From Dolomedes plantarius (taxonomy: Eukaryota > Arthropoda > Arachnida > Araneae > Dolomedidae), in NCBI GenBank assembly GCA_907164885.2, contig OU015498.1, positions 124,933,727 to 124,997,726 on the forward strand: a stretch of DNA of 64,000 bases, written 5' to 3'. Under the pieces are notes generated by a model. The model was given only the letters and a program-made list of their open reading frames with translations, did no database searches and was not told the DNA's origin. Positions within the stretch are counted from its first letter, which is position 1; each line of letters starts with the position of its first letter. This document shows, in pieces, positions 46,200 through 56,861 of this stretch. The position numbers and the translations under genes were made by a program.

Positions 46200-46534
46200 A
46201 AATCAAAGTATGTTCTAGTTTTGGAACTTTCTTCTACAAAGATAGTGCTTTGTCTGTGAGATTTACTAGTTTACGCTACACCAGATATGAAAAATGCCTC
46301 GGTCAAAAATTTAACCAGTTTCATGTCCATTATCAGATTATCAACGTCTCAAGATCCATTTGTGGTGGTATTTTTACCTATTCCGATTTCACTTCCATCA
46401 GAATGAAGACCCATTAGAAGAAAGTGGTTGATAAGGAGTCGCAAATATCCTTTTAATCTTCTGGAGAATCTTTCCGAGCAATTTCATGAGTTCAGTATTA
46501 CGAAATGTTTTCTAGATAATCAGATTCTGAAGTA

Positions 46535-47335
46535 GAGTGGTACCTCGATTTCCGAGTGTCCCGAATTACGAGGTTTTTGAGATACGAGCAGTCTTTCGGC
46601 CATTTTTTTTCTTGAGTTGCGAGCTAAAATTCGGGTTACGAGCCAGCTTCAGATACCCCACCGATAGTTTGCGGAACGAACGCCATGTAACGTTTTCGTC
46701 AAATGAGCACACGAGGAACATATAATATTTACAACCTTTATGTATAATTATTATACAATTATATAATATTATTCTAAGACTACTTCTGAGTCTTAAATCG
46801 AGAGATTAATTCTCAAGGATTATCATACGGGCCAGCTTGCTCTGCCCACACTTGAGTCGCCCTCCGAAACCGAACAGCGTCCAACCTCTCATTTCAAAAA
46901 CATTCTGAAAGAGGGAACTAAACAGACCTCATTGGACAAGTTTTTAATCGAAATCCCCTGCAGATGAAAGTGAGGAAAGCTTGGCGAAAAGCCCAAAAAT
47001 CAGCGAATAGGATTCAATTATTCAGTTCATCATATCACCTTCGTCAGCATCTTTAAATCGTCTGATCTCCACAGTAAATGTTGTACATTATACTCAATAG
47101 AACCAGTTTATTGCAGTACAGTCTATTGTATTGTGTTTTTAAACAATATATGTTATTTATAAATACGTTCTTCTTATTTGAAAACATGTGACAAAATTGT
47201 GTTTTGGAGGGGAGCTGGAGCTGATTAATGGCATTTCAATTCATTTCAGTGGAGAAAATTAATTTGACATACGAGTAATTCGAGTTACGTGCTCCGTCAC
47301 GGAACGAATTAAACTCGTAAGTCAATGCACCACTC
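46535..47335. mobile_element. non-autonomous pogo/Tigger-like element
   Basis: The left end GAGTGGTACCTCGATTTCCG and the right end TGCACCACTC are inverted versions of the Tigger-type terminus seen at 17467. TA lies on both sides (46533-46534 and 47336-47337). Further inward, CGAATTACGAG and CTCGAATTACTCG are mirrored. The middle shows short frames only. Confidence 0.75.
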
Positions 47336-47337
47336 TA

Positions 47338-48080
47338 CCTTAGAAAAGAAAAACTAGAAGCGTAAATTGTGTCACGAGGTTTGCTGTACAATCTCCGACA
47401 TAATGAAACTGCTAAATGTATCTGTTCTTTAATGCAACAGTATTAGCCTCCAGCCGCAGGGCTGTTTCGAAAAAAGAAAGTGTCTGGTTAGCTAATCAGA
47501 CACCTCCTCTGCACTCCGACTCTTGATCTTGGATAGACGTCGAGCGCAGAAATAAGGTGAGATTCGGGCGACAGCTTTTGTTGATGAAGAAAAGCAGGTG
47601 AAGAAAAAAGGCCTTGCTTGGGTATGTCTGCTGGTTTTTGGAGGCAGTCTCTAAAACAAGAAAATAATAATCTAAAGGAGCCAGCTTTGAATAAAATAAA
47701 TGAAGACCATTTATTATGCTGTTTATTTGGATTTTAAAATTAAAATTCAAGAAAGCGGAATTAAAATTGGGATTTATGATAAAAAGCTTACTGCAGATTT
47801 CTGTTAATTTATTCGACAGTTAGTGTCTTCAATTTGTTTATATAATTTGACATTTCTTTCTTGGTTATAAGAAAATAATATATGAAAATAATATATCTCT
47901 CAATTATAAGAGAAATATCAAGCTGTCCGACAAACTTCCGTACTCAGTCTCTGGCACAAGAGAATCATCTGTTGGGATTTTATCCTACAACATTGTATTG
48001 TAGTATTTAAAAAAATGTATATAAGTATTCATGCATTTAATTCTGTAAATAAATTTTGTCACACTCTTATTAGTTAACCA
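47338..48080. other. no gene recognised; one near-perfect palindrome
   Basis: GTGTCTGGTTAGC at 47480 pairs with GCTAATCAGACAC ending at 47503, a 24-bp palindrome with one mismatch. I found nothing else to assign. Confidence 0.45.
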
Positions 48081-48084
48081 TTAA

Positions 48085-48685
48085 CCCTTACGTCGGCTCA
48101 TCGATCTAGGAGACCGCTATTGCACCTGTTCTGAAGGGTGGAGTGGTGGGGGTGATTAGACTGTTGAGGGTTTGTGAGTTCTTCAATCGGGTCCTGACCT
48201 TGAATTACAACACATCGGAGATTTTCGCCCGCTCGTATTTTGTCGGTAAATTTAATCTTTGTAAAACATAGTCGGTCTTTTGGACCGATGAGCCTTGAAC
48301 TGATTTAAATTTTTGCCAGTCTGTATGACCGATAATCCTTGAACTGTAATAATTTTCTGTCAGTCTGTATGCATTCTATTTTTAAGATCTTTGTTTTATT
48401 GTTGTAGGACTGTTTTATTGTTGACTGGAAGAATTCCTCCTGTTTCACAACGAACCAGACATTTTGTCTCTCTCGCACTTTTACAGATTCAGGAATCGGA
48501 TTCTGAAATTTTTGTTGAATAATCTATTTTTTATTTATCCTTTTCAAGAATGATAGGTGGCAGTAGTTTTGCATGAATGACATATAGCTGCGAAAAATCT
48601 TATAAAAATAGGAAAATATCCTAATTTTATAGCGTGGCGGTCTGAGCTGGGGCACAGTATAAAGACAAATGAGCCGACGTAAGAG
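48085..48685 (+). mobile_element. piggyBac-like remnant
   Basis: TTAA (48081-48084 and 48686-48689) brackets inverted ends CCCTTACGTCGGCTCAT and ATGAGCCGACGTAAGAG. CCC next to TTAA is the piggyBac pattern. Internal GACCGATGAGCCTTGAACTG and GACCGATAATCCTTGAACTG are a direct subrepeat. A short stretch near 48430-48490 resembles a coding frame (EEFLLFHNEPDI) but is too short to call. Confidence 0.75.
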
Positions 48686-48692
48686 TTAACTA

Positions 48693-50080
48693 CACTGCTG
48701 GCCACCCAAATTTCAACACCAAGAAAGACAAGAGATATCACAACAAAATTTATTTTGTAGATAACATGTTGACCAAGTATCAAATGATTAAATTTATAGA
48801 CTTCTGTGAAGTGTGGTTCCTGCCAAAATCAGTAGCCAGAGTAGCCGCCATTGTTGGAGATCACCGCTGCCACACGCCTCGGCATTGATTCAAAGAGACT
48901 TTGGATGAGTTCTTGGGGTACAGCAGACAAAGCAGCTTCCACACGTTGCCAAAGTTGATCTGCTGTGGCAGCTGGGGATGGAATCTGGGTCAATCGTAGA
49001 GCAACCATGGAAGATCCGGAGAGCGAGGCGGCCAGGGAAGCAATTGAATCTGGCGATTGACGAAGAACCGTTGGACAATGCGTGCCAAGTGTGGTCGCGC
49101 ATTATCCTGTTGAAATATGGCAGTGGGCAAGCCCTGAAGGTAAGGAAGGACAACTGGCTCCAACACCTCGGAGATGTAGCGCTGGCTGTTTAAAGTACCG
49201 GCAATGCGTACTAGAGGTGTGCGAGAGTGATATCCAATACCGCCCCATACCATAATACCCGGTGCAGGACCAGTGTGGCGGTGCATAACGCAGCTGTTCA
49301 GCATCCTCTCTTCACGGTGTCTCCAGACTCGAATACGACCATCGTGGTGCTGCAGACAGAAGCGTGACTCCTCAGTAAAGACAATTTCATTCCATTCTGC
49401 CGTCCACATCCTTCTGTCATCGCACCATTGGCGGCGGAGACGTCTGTGGCTCTGCGTCAAGGGTAGACAAAGCAATGGACGTCTTGCGGACAGACCACTC
49501 TGCTGTGAAACGGCGTCGAATAGTACACGCAGACACTGGATGTTGCGTTACAGACTGCATGTGCTGTGCTATGGTTCGTGATGTGACTGAGCGATCCGTC
49601 ACTGCCATGCGCACAATTTGCCTGTCATCACGTGAAGTGGTGCGCTGAGGTGGATGCGATCGAACACGCCGGTCCGTCGCACCCTCCTGCATCCAACGAT
49701 CACATATCCGCATTACAGTTGTTAGGTTTCGTCCAGCACGACTACCGATTTCCCTGAAAGATAATCCACAATCTCGGTAGGCCACTATCCTTCCTCTGTC
49801 GAACTCGGATACTTGATCAAAAGATGATCGCTGTTTTCGACGAGGCATAATTGATCGTTTTTTTGAAAAAACCACAAGAAAAACACAATTTCCGAACTTG
49901 AAATCGTCGAAATCTCCAAGCCTTAAATAGCTCTTTGAAGTGGCGCCACAGACGCGCGTGATGTGCGTCTGCGCTGAAATTCTAATCATTTGCATATCTC
50001 ACCTCCGCTAATGCATGTTGTAAATTTCATGTTATTTGCATGTTTCCTTCAGGGTGTTGCATTTACAGTGGCCAGCAGTG
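48693..50080 (-). mobile_element. Tc1-like element, nearly full length
   Basis: The ends CACTGCTGGCCACC and GGTCACCGGTCGTGAC-like mirror (GTGGCCAGCAGTG on the plus strand) are inverted. TA lies on both sides (48691-48692 and 50081-50082). Length of 1.39 kb is normal for Tc1-like elements. It encodes a two-part transposase on the minus strand. Confidence 0.9.
48829..49848 (-). pseudogene. Tc1-like transposase with lost catalytic residues
   Basis: A Met at 49848 (MPRRKQRSSFDQVSEFDRG) starts a good N-terminus with two helix-turn-helix regions (LSFREIGSRAGRNLTTVMRI; VTQHPVSACTIRRRF). One frame change near 49450-49475 leads into the catalytic half. The first motif reads VFTEESRF where the family has D-E-S-R-F, so the first Asp is Glu. 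The second, FQQDNARPHLAR, is intact. At the third, PRSPDLP runs into MVALRLTQ in another frame: the S-P-I-E-H-V-W-D segment carrying the catalytic Glu is deleted. The normal end (VEAALSAVPQELIQSL, NNGGYSGY) follows to 48829. It is inactive despite good preservation. Confidence 0.85.
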
Positions 50081-50082
50081 TA

Positions 50083-51250
50083 TATTAGAGCCCTTTATGT
50101 TGCATAACAGGACATTCAAAGTATGCTAAAAATAAAGAAATAACTAAATCCATGATTGCTAAACACTCCTGAGAATTAGTACCAAATTTCCCGATATTGA
50201 AATTATTCACCATGCTAACTTTTAACTGAATTAGAATTTCTGGACAATTTTGCTGACTATGTTAATTCCTGAGGTTGAGTCAATGGTCCGTCTATTTTTC
50301 ATCTATATCATAAGATCATAAGAAAATAGGGTCTAACTGCACTCCCTGGGCCTCATGTATATCATGTGCCTGGAAAATTATTTATCTGTAAAGGCGTCTT
50401 CTCTCACCATCCCACTTTTCTGCTTTCTTCTAATCGTTTGATCATCTTACTTTATTTCTCAGGTAATTTCTCACAGAATCCTTCACGATTTTGTCTTCTT
50501 GGTTCTGTTACCTCACCTTTTCTCCCCATCTCGCTTTATTTATTTGTTTCGTTTTCGTGTATGTTCTTTAGCATGGGTTGGAGGCCCATTTAATTTACTT
50601 TCCTTGTTTCTGTGACAGATGATCGGCTTTCTCGCCAACTCTGAAAAATTGTATTATTTACCGTCTTTATATTTATATGGTGCTCCCATAATAAAGTAGC
50701 AGTAAATTGGGGTGAATAACAAAAGGTGTATGTCTAATGACAAGTGTCTCCGCATTAGACCAAAAATAAATAAATAAGTAAATAAATAAAACTTTTCTTT
50801 ATATCAACGAATTTAATGATCTCCGCATTTGCATATTATCCATAAAGACAATCACAACTGATGCGCCCTGGCCTGATGAAGATATATATATATTTACTTG
50901 TTCGAAACTAGTTGCTGTTCTTAACTTTTATTGTGGATCTGAAGAAGCTGCGTGTGCCTGTTTTGCCTACTCCATAAGTTTAATGTAAATGATGTACTTT
51001 TGAGGACTCGTCAGAGAACGTTCCCTTGTAACACAACTACTTATGACCGACGTCAGTTTACGGAAGCTAACCGACGACACCATGCCCGTGACTCCAACAG
51101 TAAAGGCCGACCTACCACTGTGTCAACAGCGCACAAACCGATTAGTCATCGGACCGACGTCGCCGTACGTGACTGGACAGACGATGACAAAAAACAGCAA
51201 CGTTAGGTGATTTCTAATGTCACAAATTATGGTTTTTTAAAAACAAAACC
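50083..51250. other. no gene recognised
   Basis: AT-rich with pyrimidine-rich sections at 50390-50560. A CCTGATGAAG ... CGAAAC arrangement at about 50871-50910 is noted separately. Confidence 0.4.
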
Positions 51251-51446
51251 GGACCAGGCGATGGCTGAATGGCTAAAGCGCTAGCTTTCGGTTCAGATCC
51301 TGTGGGTTCGAATCTCACTGTTGGCATGGATGTTTGTAGCCGTTTGTAATCGGCTTTAAACTGTAGGTCCCGGTCTTATTTGCCCTTGTGTAGCAAAAAG
51401 TTGACCGTAGAGATCCAAACCAAATCACACCAAACCTAAAAAAACA
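51251..51446 (+). repeat. tRNA-derived SINE (second family), copy 1
   Basis: The A box TGGCTGAATGG (about 51262) and B box GGGTTCGAATCTC (about 51304) are good matches to pol III consensus. The head looks Ser/Leu-tRNA-like. The body GTAGCCGTTTGTAATCGGC, AGGTCCCGGTCT and TAGCAAAAAGTTGACCGTA is shared with 61260-61435. Confidence 0.82.
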
Positions 51447-51489
51447 CGAAAAGTTTAAAAAAAAACTTATCGAACAATCACAATAAAAT

Positions 51490-52345
51490 ATAAATACTAT
51501 CTTAAACTTATATAATTACAACATAAAAAGAACTTTTTATACACCACGTTTTTAAATTTTCTGTTGTATCATATAAACTTGACAATTCTATGTATTAAAA
51601 AATATTTTTAAATCTTTAAAAAAATATTTTTAAATCTTTAAAAAAAAATTTTTGATGAATTATCCCATCAACTTGAAAGAAAATGATCGGCCTGCACTGT
51701 GCACAAAATGCAAGGATGTACCGTGAACCACGCAGTTCTGTACCTCGGAAAAAAACTCTTCGCCAACGGACAGGCTTACGTCGCATTAAGTCGAGTTAGA
51801 ACCTTGGAAGGACAGCGCATCGAAGAGTTTGACTGCTCCAGATTTACTGGAAAGACCTCTTATTTCGCCAAATCACAATTTTAATTTTTTCCTTTTTAAT
51901 TATTTTTCACTTGAATTTATTTTTATTTTCTCTCCTTGCCTCTCTTAATTGCACAAACCTTCCCTTAATTATTCTTTTTCACTTTCTTTTTTTAAAATTT
52001 TAATCACTTTTTAGTCGTTTCCACTATCCACAGACTTTATAAACTGCTAAATTTTATAATTTTTAAAATTTTTTCGTACAATATTTTTGTAAACAAACTA
52101 AATTGACATGTATTTTGTTTTCAAAATCGTCAAACGCCGTTACGCAGAAGTGCAAGCATTGAATTCGATCAAAGCACCACCTAGCGGATTTTTCTGCTTA
52201 AAGATGGCTAAAAGTATTAAAAGAATGCATTGTCATCGTGTTCGGAGCTATTCTAAAAGTTTCAACTGTCTAGCTAGTCGGGAAGCTAGTTAAAAATCGA
52301 TTGCAGTATTTGTACTGGAGAAAAAGAAAAGCGAGTTAATAAAAC
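51490..52345 (+). mobile_element. Helitron fragment
   Basis: Both flanks match the non-coding repeat at 16080-16520, while the middle encodes a Helitron-type helicase end. A short inverted repeat, CTAGCTAGTCGGGAAGCTAG at about 52270, lies near the 3' side; it could be the terminal hairpin, but the shared sequence continues some 50 bp past it, so the true terminus is not certain. Confidence 0.62.
51699..51884 (+). pseudogene. Helitron Rep/helicase C-terminal fragment (Pif1-like)
   Basis: The 61-codon frame reads [18 protein letters not shown] and then [20 protein letters not shown]. This is the final part of a Pif1-like superfamily 1 helicase: a T-x-H-K-x-Q-G-x-T motif and the V-A-L-S-R-x-x motif VI with its arginine finger. 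The C-terminus [11 protein letters not shown] also occurs in Helitron proteins. The ~1,200 upstream residues expected for a Helitron Rep-helicase are absent. A cellular Pif1 gene is unlikely given the repeat context. Confidence 0.75.
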
Positions 52346-53576
52346 GGTTTCAATAATGGGTAATATCCATAAACTCATATCTGATTATTTACAGTGACTT
52401 TTTAATTATAAAAATATCACCAAACAAAACAAAAACGATTGTATACGGCTTACTGCTTTAAAAATCTTAAGAAAAATAACTTCTTAGATAGAGGAGAAGT
52501 GAAATTCGGCGCGGCTGACTGACGGTGGTGGTAGAATTGATAAACTACCTCTGGTTTCCAGTCGGTTTAAGTGGGATTCCGACACCGATGTTTGACCAAC
52601 CTACCGAAGTCGTGCAGCAGGGTGGCCCGTGTACACTTATGGGTTACTATTTCAATGAACTTTCCAAAGATTTTGTAATTTTACTCCTGTATTAAAACTA
52701 ATGTTCTACCGTTCTTGATAGGTTTTTTTTGTTGATAGTGGAAGACTTTCCTGTGTTGCCAATAAAAAACTTATTAACTTGTTGTTGTTATTGTTTTTTC
52801 TAATGCTCCCTTGATGGAAGTTCCAGACTAGATTAAACAACTTAAAACAGTTCAGCTAGTGTTAGTGAGTGGACAGTCGGTTAATAACCGCGAAGTATCA
52901 GGTACAACAATCTAACGAGGTGAGATGAGTAGTTAATGTATTTATCAAGAACTGACTTACCTTTGATGGAGAAATACATGGTCTCAACAAGACAAGAATG
53001 GTACAAATATTCGTACACAGATACACACATCTTGTGTGACAAAAGTTATTACGAACGTGGCTTGCATATCTAAGCAGAAATATCCTAGGTTGGCAGGGAG
53101 TTATAAATTGTATTACATCCCAAATGAAGCCTGGAGTTTTGGTGGTTGGGGTCCGATCACAGCAGGAGAAGCCTGTCCTAGAAGATGGTAAAAATAACTT
53201 TGGGGTGGTTAGGTACATTGTTTTCAAATTCTGATGCCTTTGTTAAAACAAAAAAATTCCAGGACAGCTCTAATTTATAGTTTATGAAGTAACTGTTACT
53301 AATTGTTAGATCAATCATTATACAAAAGGAATAATGATGACTCATTATTCCGTTTTGTATATAAATGTGTGTTGTACACAGGGTGGAATAAACTCCTAGA
53401 TTAGAGTCCCTAATGCATCTGTTTTTAGACATCATATTCAAAATGTGTATTTTACGGCACTAATTTCTCCGCATTTCCCTCGATATCTGATTCATATTTA
53501 GGCTATCTAATCCTTTCTTTTTACTTTCTTATCCTAATGATCAAACCTCCAGCCCGGATTTGAATCCGAGTTACTA

Positions 53577-53608
<32 letters not shown>

Positions 53609-53993
53609 TTTGGGGGGGGGGCGTTTCAACTGAAGTTCAAGTTAAACAAAATATTCGTTGTACCTTAGATTAACTTCCTACTTTATTTATTCACAACATC
53701 TTTCTTTTCTTCTCTCCTCCAGATGAAGTTTAACCAGACTGCAATGTTCCCCAAGTTTCACGAGGCATTGTTTAAAAATTTTCGCTGTGGCTGAAATTCT
53801 TTATCTTTTCCCTTTTATTACTCGATTTTTTTAAAATCTTTCAATTAGAGGTTTCTCTGGAGTGGAAATCCCCACTCCAGGAAATCCAAAAGAAGGAATT
53901 ATTTTGAGTGCGACAGCAATGATGCATATAAATTCCCAAACAATGTATTTGAGCACGTCAGTTACGTTTAACAGCGAAGACTGTTATCAAGAA
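52346..53993. other. no gene recognised
   Basis: Two minus-strand frames of 109 and 87 codons (52898-53227, 53178-53441) carry no recognisable motif. A (TTTA)n plus T-run plus G-run tract lies at 53576-53622. Confidence 0.4.
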
Positions 53994-53997
53994 TTAA

Positions 53998-54412
53998 GGT
54001 TTTTGTGTACTAACCCTATTGAATTAGCTCACCTCAATGTTAACCTATGGAGAAAGTGTGTCCAAGGATTGCCGACTTGGATTCAAAGATTTAAGAAAAA
54101 AATTTTACTCCGTAATAGAGAAAGAAACTTTACACCTTGGGGCATTTTTCGTTTAAAAAAATACAAATGATATTTTAAAATTGAAATTATTCGGGAGAAA
54201 AATCTGGTAGAGTGTGTTTTAAATGCTCATCAACTCCTTTGGGAGTAATTTATAAATGGAATCCTGTTGCAAGATGCGGAAAAGTTCAGGATGTCTGAGA
54301 ATATCATTTTTGTTGATTTATCAGCATTTATGTAGCTGTAAATAGTGGACAAATTTTCTTGATAGGTTAGCATTAAGGTGAGCGAATCCAGTACGGTTAG
54401 TACACAGCAGCC
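53998..54412. mobile_element. TTAA-flanked MITE, copy 2
   Basis: Perfect TTAA on both sides (53994-53997 and 54413-54416). The 50-bp inverted ends contain GTGTACTAACC and TTAGCTCACCT(C/T)AATG. It aligns with 19825-20248 for nearly its whole length. The 102-codon frame starting at 53862 crosses its edge and is not a gene. Confidence 0.87.
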
Positions 54413-54416
54413 TTAA

Positions 54417-55364
54417 AACTTTAATGGACGCAGCTGTTGAAAGATCTGAGGCTTTATTAGCGTGCGTTTATGCCTTTTCAAACCCCCAATCTTTTACTGA
54501 TGATTGAAAGGCGGTGAGTTCTGAACTCGGTGGGAGTGCAGATAGATGCCAAAATTAAAGAGGTTGTTGAAACTCAAATCTGACCAGAGGGCTCTGCGTG
54601 TACTCTGGCAAGCGATTGATGTTTTTATCGAAGTAATTAGAACTTGTTCTGAGAACAGGTGAAAAACCACGATGTTCTATTCTATGTTTCATGTTGTTGT
54701 GATTGTACATAAATAAAACTTGGATAAAAAAGCATAAGTCTGGGCTTAATTCAAGAACCGTCTGACAGGTAAAAAACCTATAGATATTCATTAAGAACAG
54801 AAAATTCAGAATGCGAAATAGATGTTGTATCAGAGGTCCTATATCATACTTTTTGCCGTTAAGAGTTTAATAGTATAACTTTGGTTTCGTGAAATAGTTG
54901 TAATGATTAATGGTTTAAAATATTTATGAGACGATTCTTATTAACTATTAATAAAAAATGAGTAATTTTTGCTAAAAGGGATTTGTTTTTCTTCTCAAAT
55001 CTGTGCCAAGGAAGTCTCACACTGGCATCAGGAGCTTGATCAAATTCAAGAAATCGACGAAATCTCACATAAAACTCGATTTTTATTTCTTATACTGCTC
55101 ATAGATTGAAACTGAAATAATCATTAAGTAAAAAAAGTTACAGATCTAACTCTTTTTCAGATTTATCATAGTATTTTAAGGATTTCGGTTTGATTTTAGA
55201 CTCACTGAGATAATGGGAATTTAAATGCATCAACGCTTATAATATTTTAAATAATGTTTCAGACAGAGTCACAGCAATCTTTGAGAAAGCTTAAAGTCCT
55301 TTGAAAAGATTAAGATTTAATGGTACTTAAAGGTGTTTAGTTTTACAAAATGTCGTTAGAAGTA
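54417..55364. other. no gene recognised
   Basis: AT-rich sequence with only short frames and no element ends. Confidence 0.4.
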
Positions 55365-55384
55365 TATATGTTACCGGCAAAGTA

Positions 55385-55520
55385 TGAAATCCGGCATTCT
55401 ATAGAATGCCTAGGCATTGTATATAATGCCTAGGCATTGTATATAATGCCTAAAACTAGCCGGCAAGTATGAAACGATTCATATTTCACACATTTCCTAG
55501 GCATTCTATAGAATGCCAAA
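55385..55520. repeat. left subterminal palindrome array
   Basis: GGCATTCTATAGAATGCC (55393) is followed by two copies of GGCATTGTATATAATGCC joined by TA. Another GGCATTCTATAGAATGCC follows at about 55500. Each is a near-perfect 18-bp palindrome. They may be transposase-binding sites. Confidence 0.85.
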
Positions 55521-55689
55521 TGAGAAACCGGCAAAGTATGAAATACATCTCCGATTCGTTTCTAATATCACGTAGCACGGTACTCGACTTTTAACGCGCG
55601 CCTCGGGTTCAGAATTTGTCAGTTGCACTTTGCGGTTTGTTCGGGAATGTCAAAATACGCAATTTTACTTAAATTTGTTCAGCAAAAAT

Positions 55690-56850
55690 TTAGTTTTTTT
55701 ACTGTGCTGCATGAAATGGTTGAGCAAGCTGTAGTGTTGCAATAGAAGTCTTGGTCTATAGACATGAAGCAACGATTCGACGATGAACTGTCCAAAATTC
55801 GAGTTAATGCTGCAAAAAACAGTTCTTTCTTAACCAAGACTACTTACCAGAAGTTAATAAATGATGTACAAAAAGCGAAAATGACTACTAAGAAAGAACC
55901 CAGGGACTATTGGTAGCTGAATCGCTATGATGTGATGATTGTGGAAAACAAAAGTAAACTCATTTATCCTGTTAAAGAAGGCGTCAGTATTATACAGTAT
56001 TACGTCACGGACTCTGAGTTATTTCTCGTACTACATAAAGCTCATTTGGCTATTGGACACGGAGTACGTTATAGAATGTTGAAAGAACTTTCAACTAAAT
56101 ACAAAAACGTTACACGTCATGATATTAAACTGTACATCCACCTTTGTGAACCTTGCCAGAATAAAACAGAAAGGTATTGAAAAGGGCATTGTTGTGAAAC
56201 CTATGCTTTTTTTCCCAATTTAATTCCCGTTATCAGGTAGATCTTATTCACTTTCAGTCTCAGCCAGATAGAGAATACAAATTTATAATGGTGTACCAAG
56301 ATCATCTCACAAAATTTGTGATTTTCAAGTCTCTAATGTCAAAGAGAGCTGAAGAAGTAGCCTACAACCTAGTGGACATAGTCTCGTTACTTGAAGCGCC
56401 ATCTATATTACAGTCTGACAATGGTAGGTAATTTGCCAATGTGGTGACCAGCTTGAAGGAGTTTTGACCAGCACTGAAGATCGTCCATGGGAGGCCTCGC
56501 CAGTCACAAAGCCAGGGTAGTGTCGAAAGAGCTAATCAAGATATCGAAAATATGCTCTGTACTTGGATGCAGGACAACAAATCTGACCGCTGGAGTGAAG
56601 GACTGCGTTTCGTGCAATTTATGAAAAATAGAGCTTATTCTGGGATCAAAAGAACACCATACGAAGCTCTCTTTGGCTGCAAACCTAAAGTAAGGCTTAC
56701 AACGTCTGTTCTACCCGAAGATGTTTTAAAAGACAAATACAGAGGAGCAGCTAGAAAAAGTACTAGAAATCGTCGAAGCAATGGAAAAAGGTGAAACTAA
56801 TCAGATTATGCAAGAAAAATATCCTGTTTAAAAAAACATGGATGAGATTA
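55690..56850 (+). pseudogene. DDE integrase of KRBA2/SCAND3 type, disrupted
   Basis: The reading begins near 55710 (MVEQAVVL) with stops at about 55743 and 55915. From 55932 it gives MIVENKSKLIYPVKEG and then an HHCC zinc-binding module (KAHLAIGHG ... LCEPCQNK). After a frame change the catalytic core follows: QVDLIHFQSQPD with the first Asp (about 56239), ILQSDNG with the second (about 56417), and GSVERANQDIENML with the Glu (about 56525). Then come GIKRTPYEALFGCKPKVRL and an acidic tail. All three catalytic residues remain, but the gene has at least four stops or shifts. It resembles KRAB-A domain-containing protein 2-like integrases that are common in arthropod and fish genomes. Confidence 0.83.
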
Positions 56851-56861
56851 TAGTCGATAGG

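Noticed and set aside
52898..53441. Overlapping minus-strand frames of 109 and 87 codons
   Set aside because: Composition looks random and there are no domain-like features.
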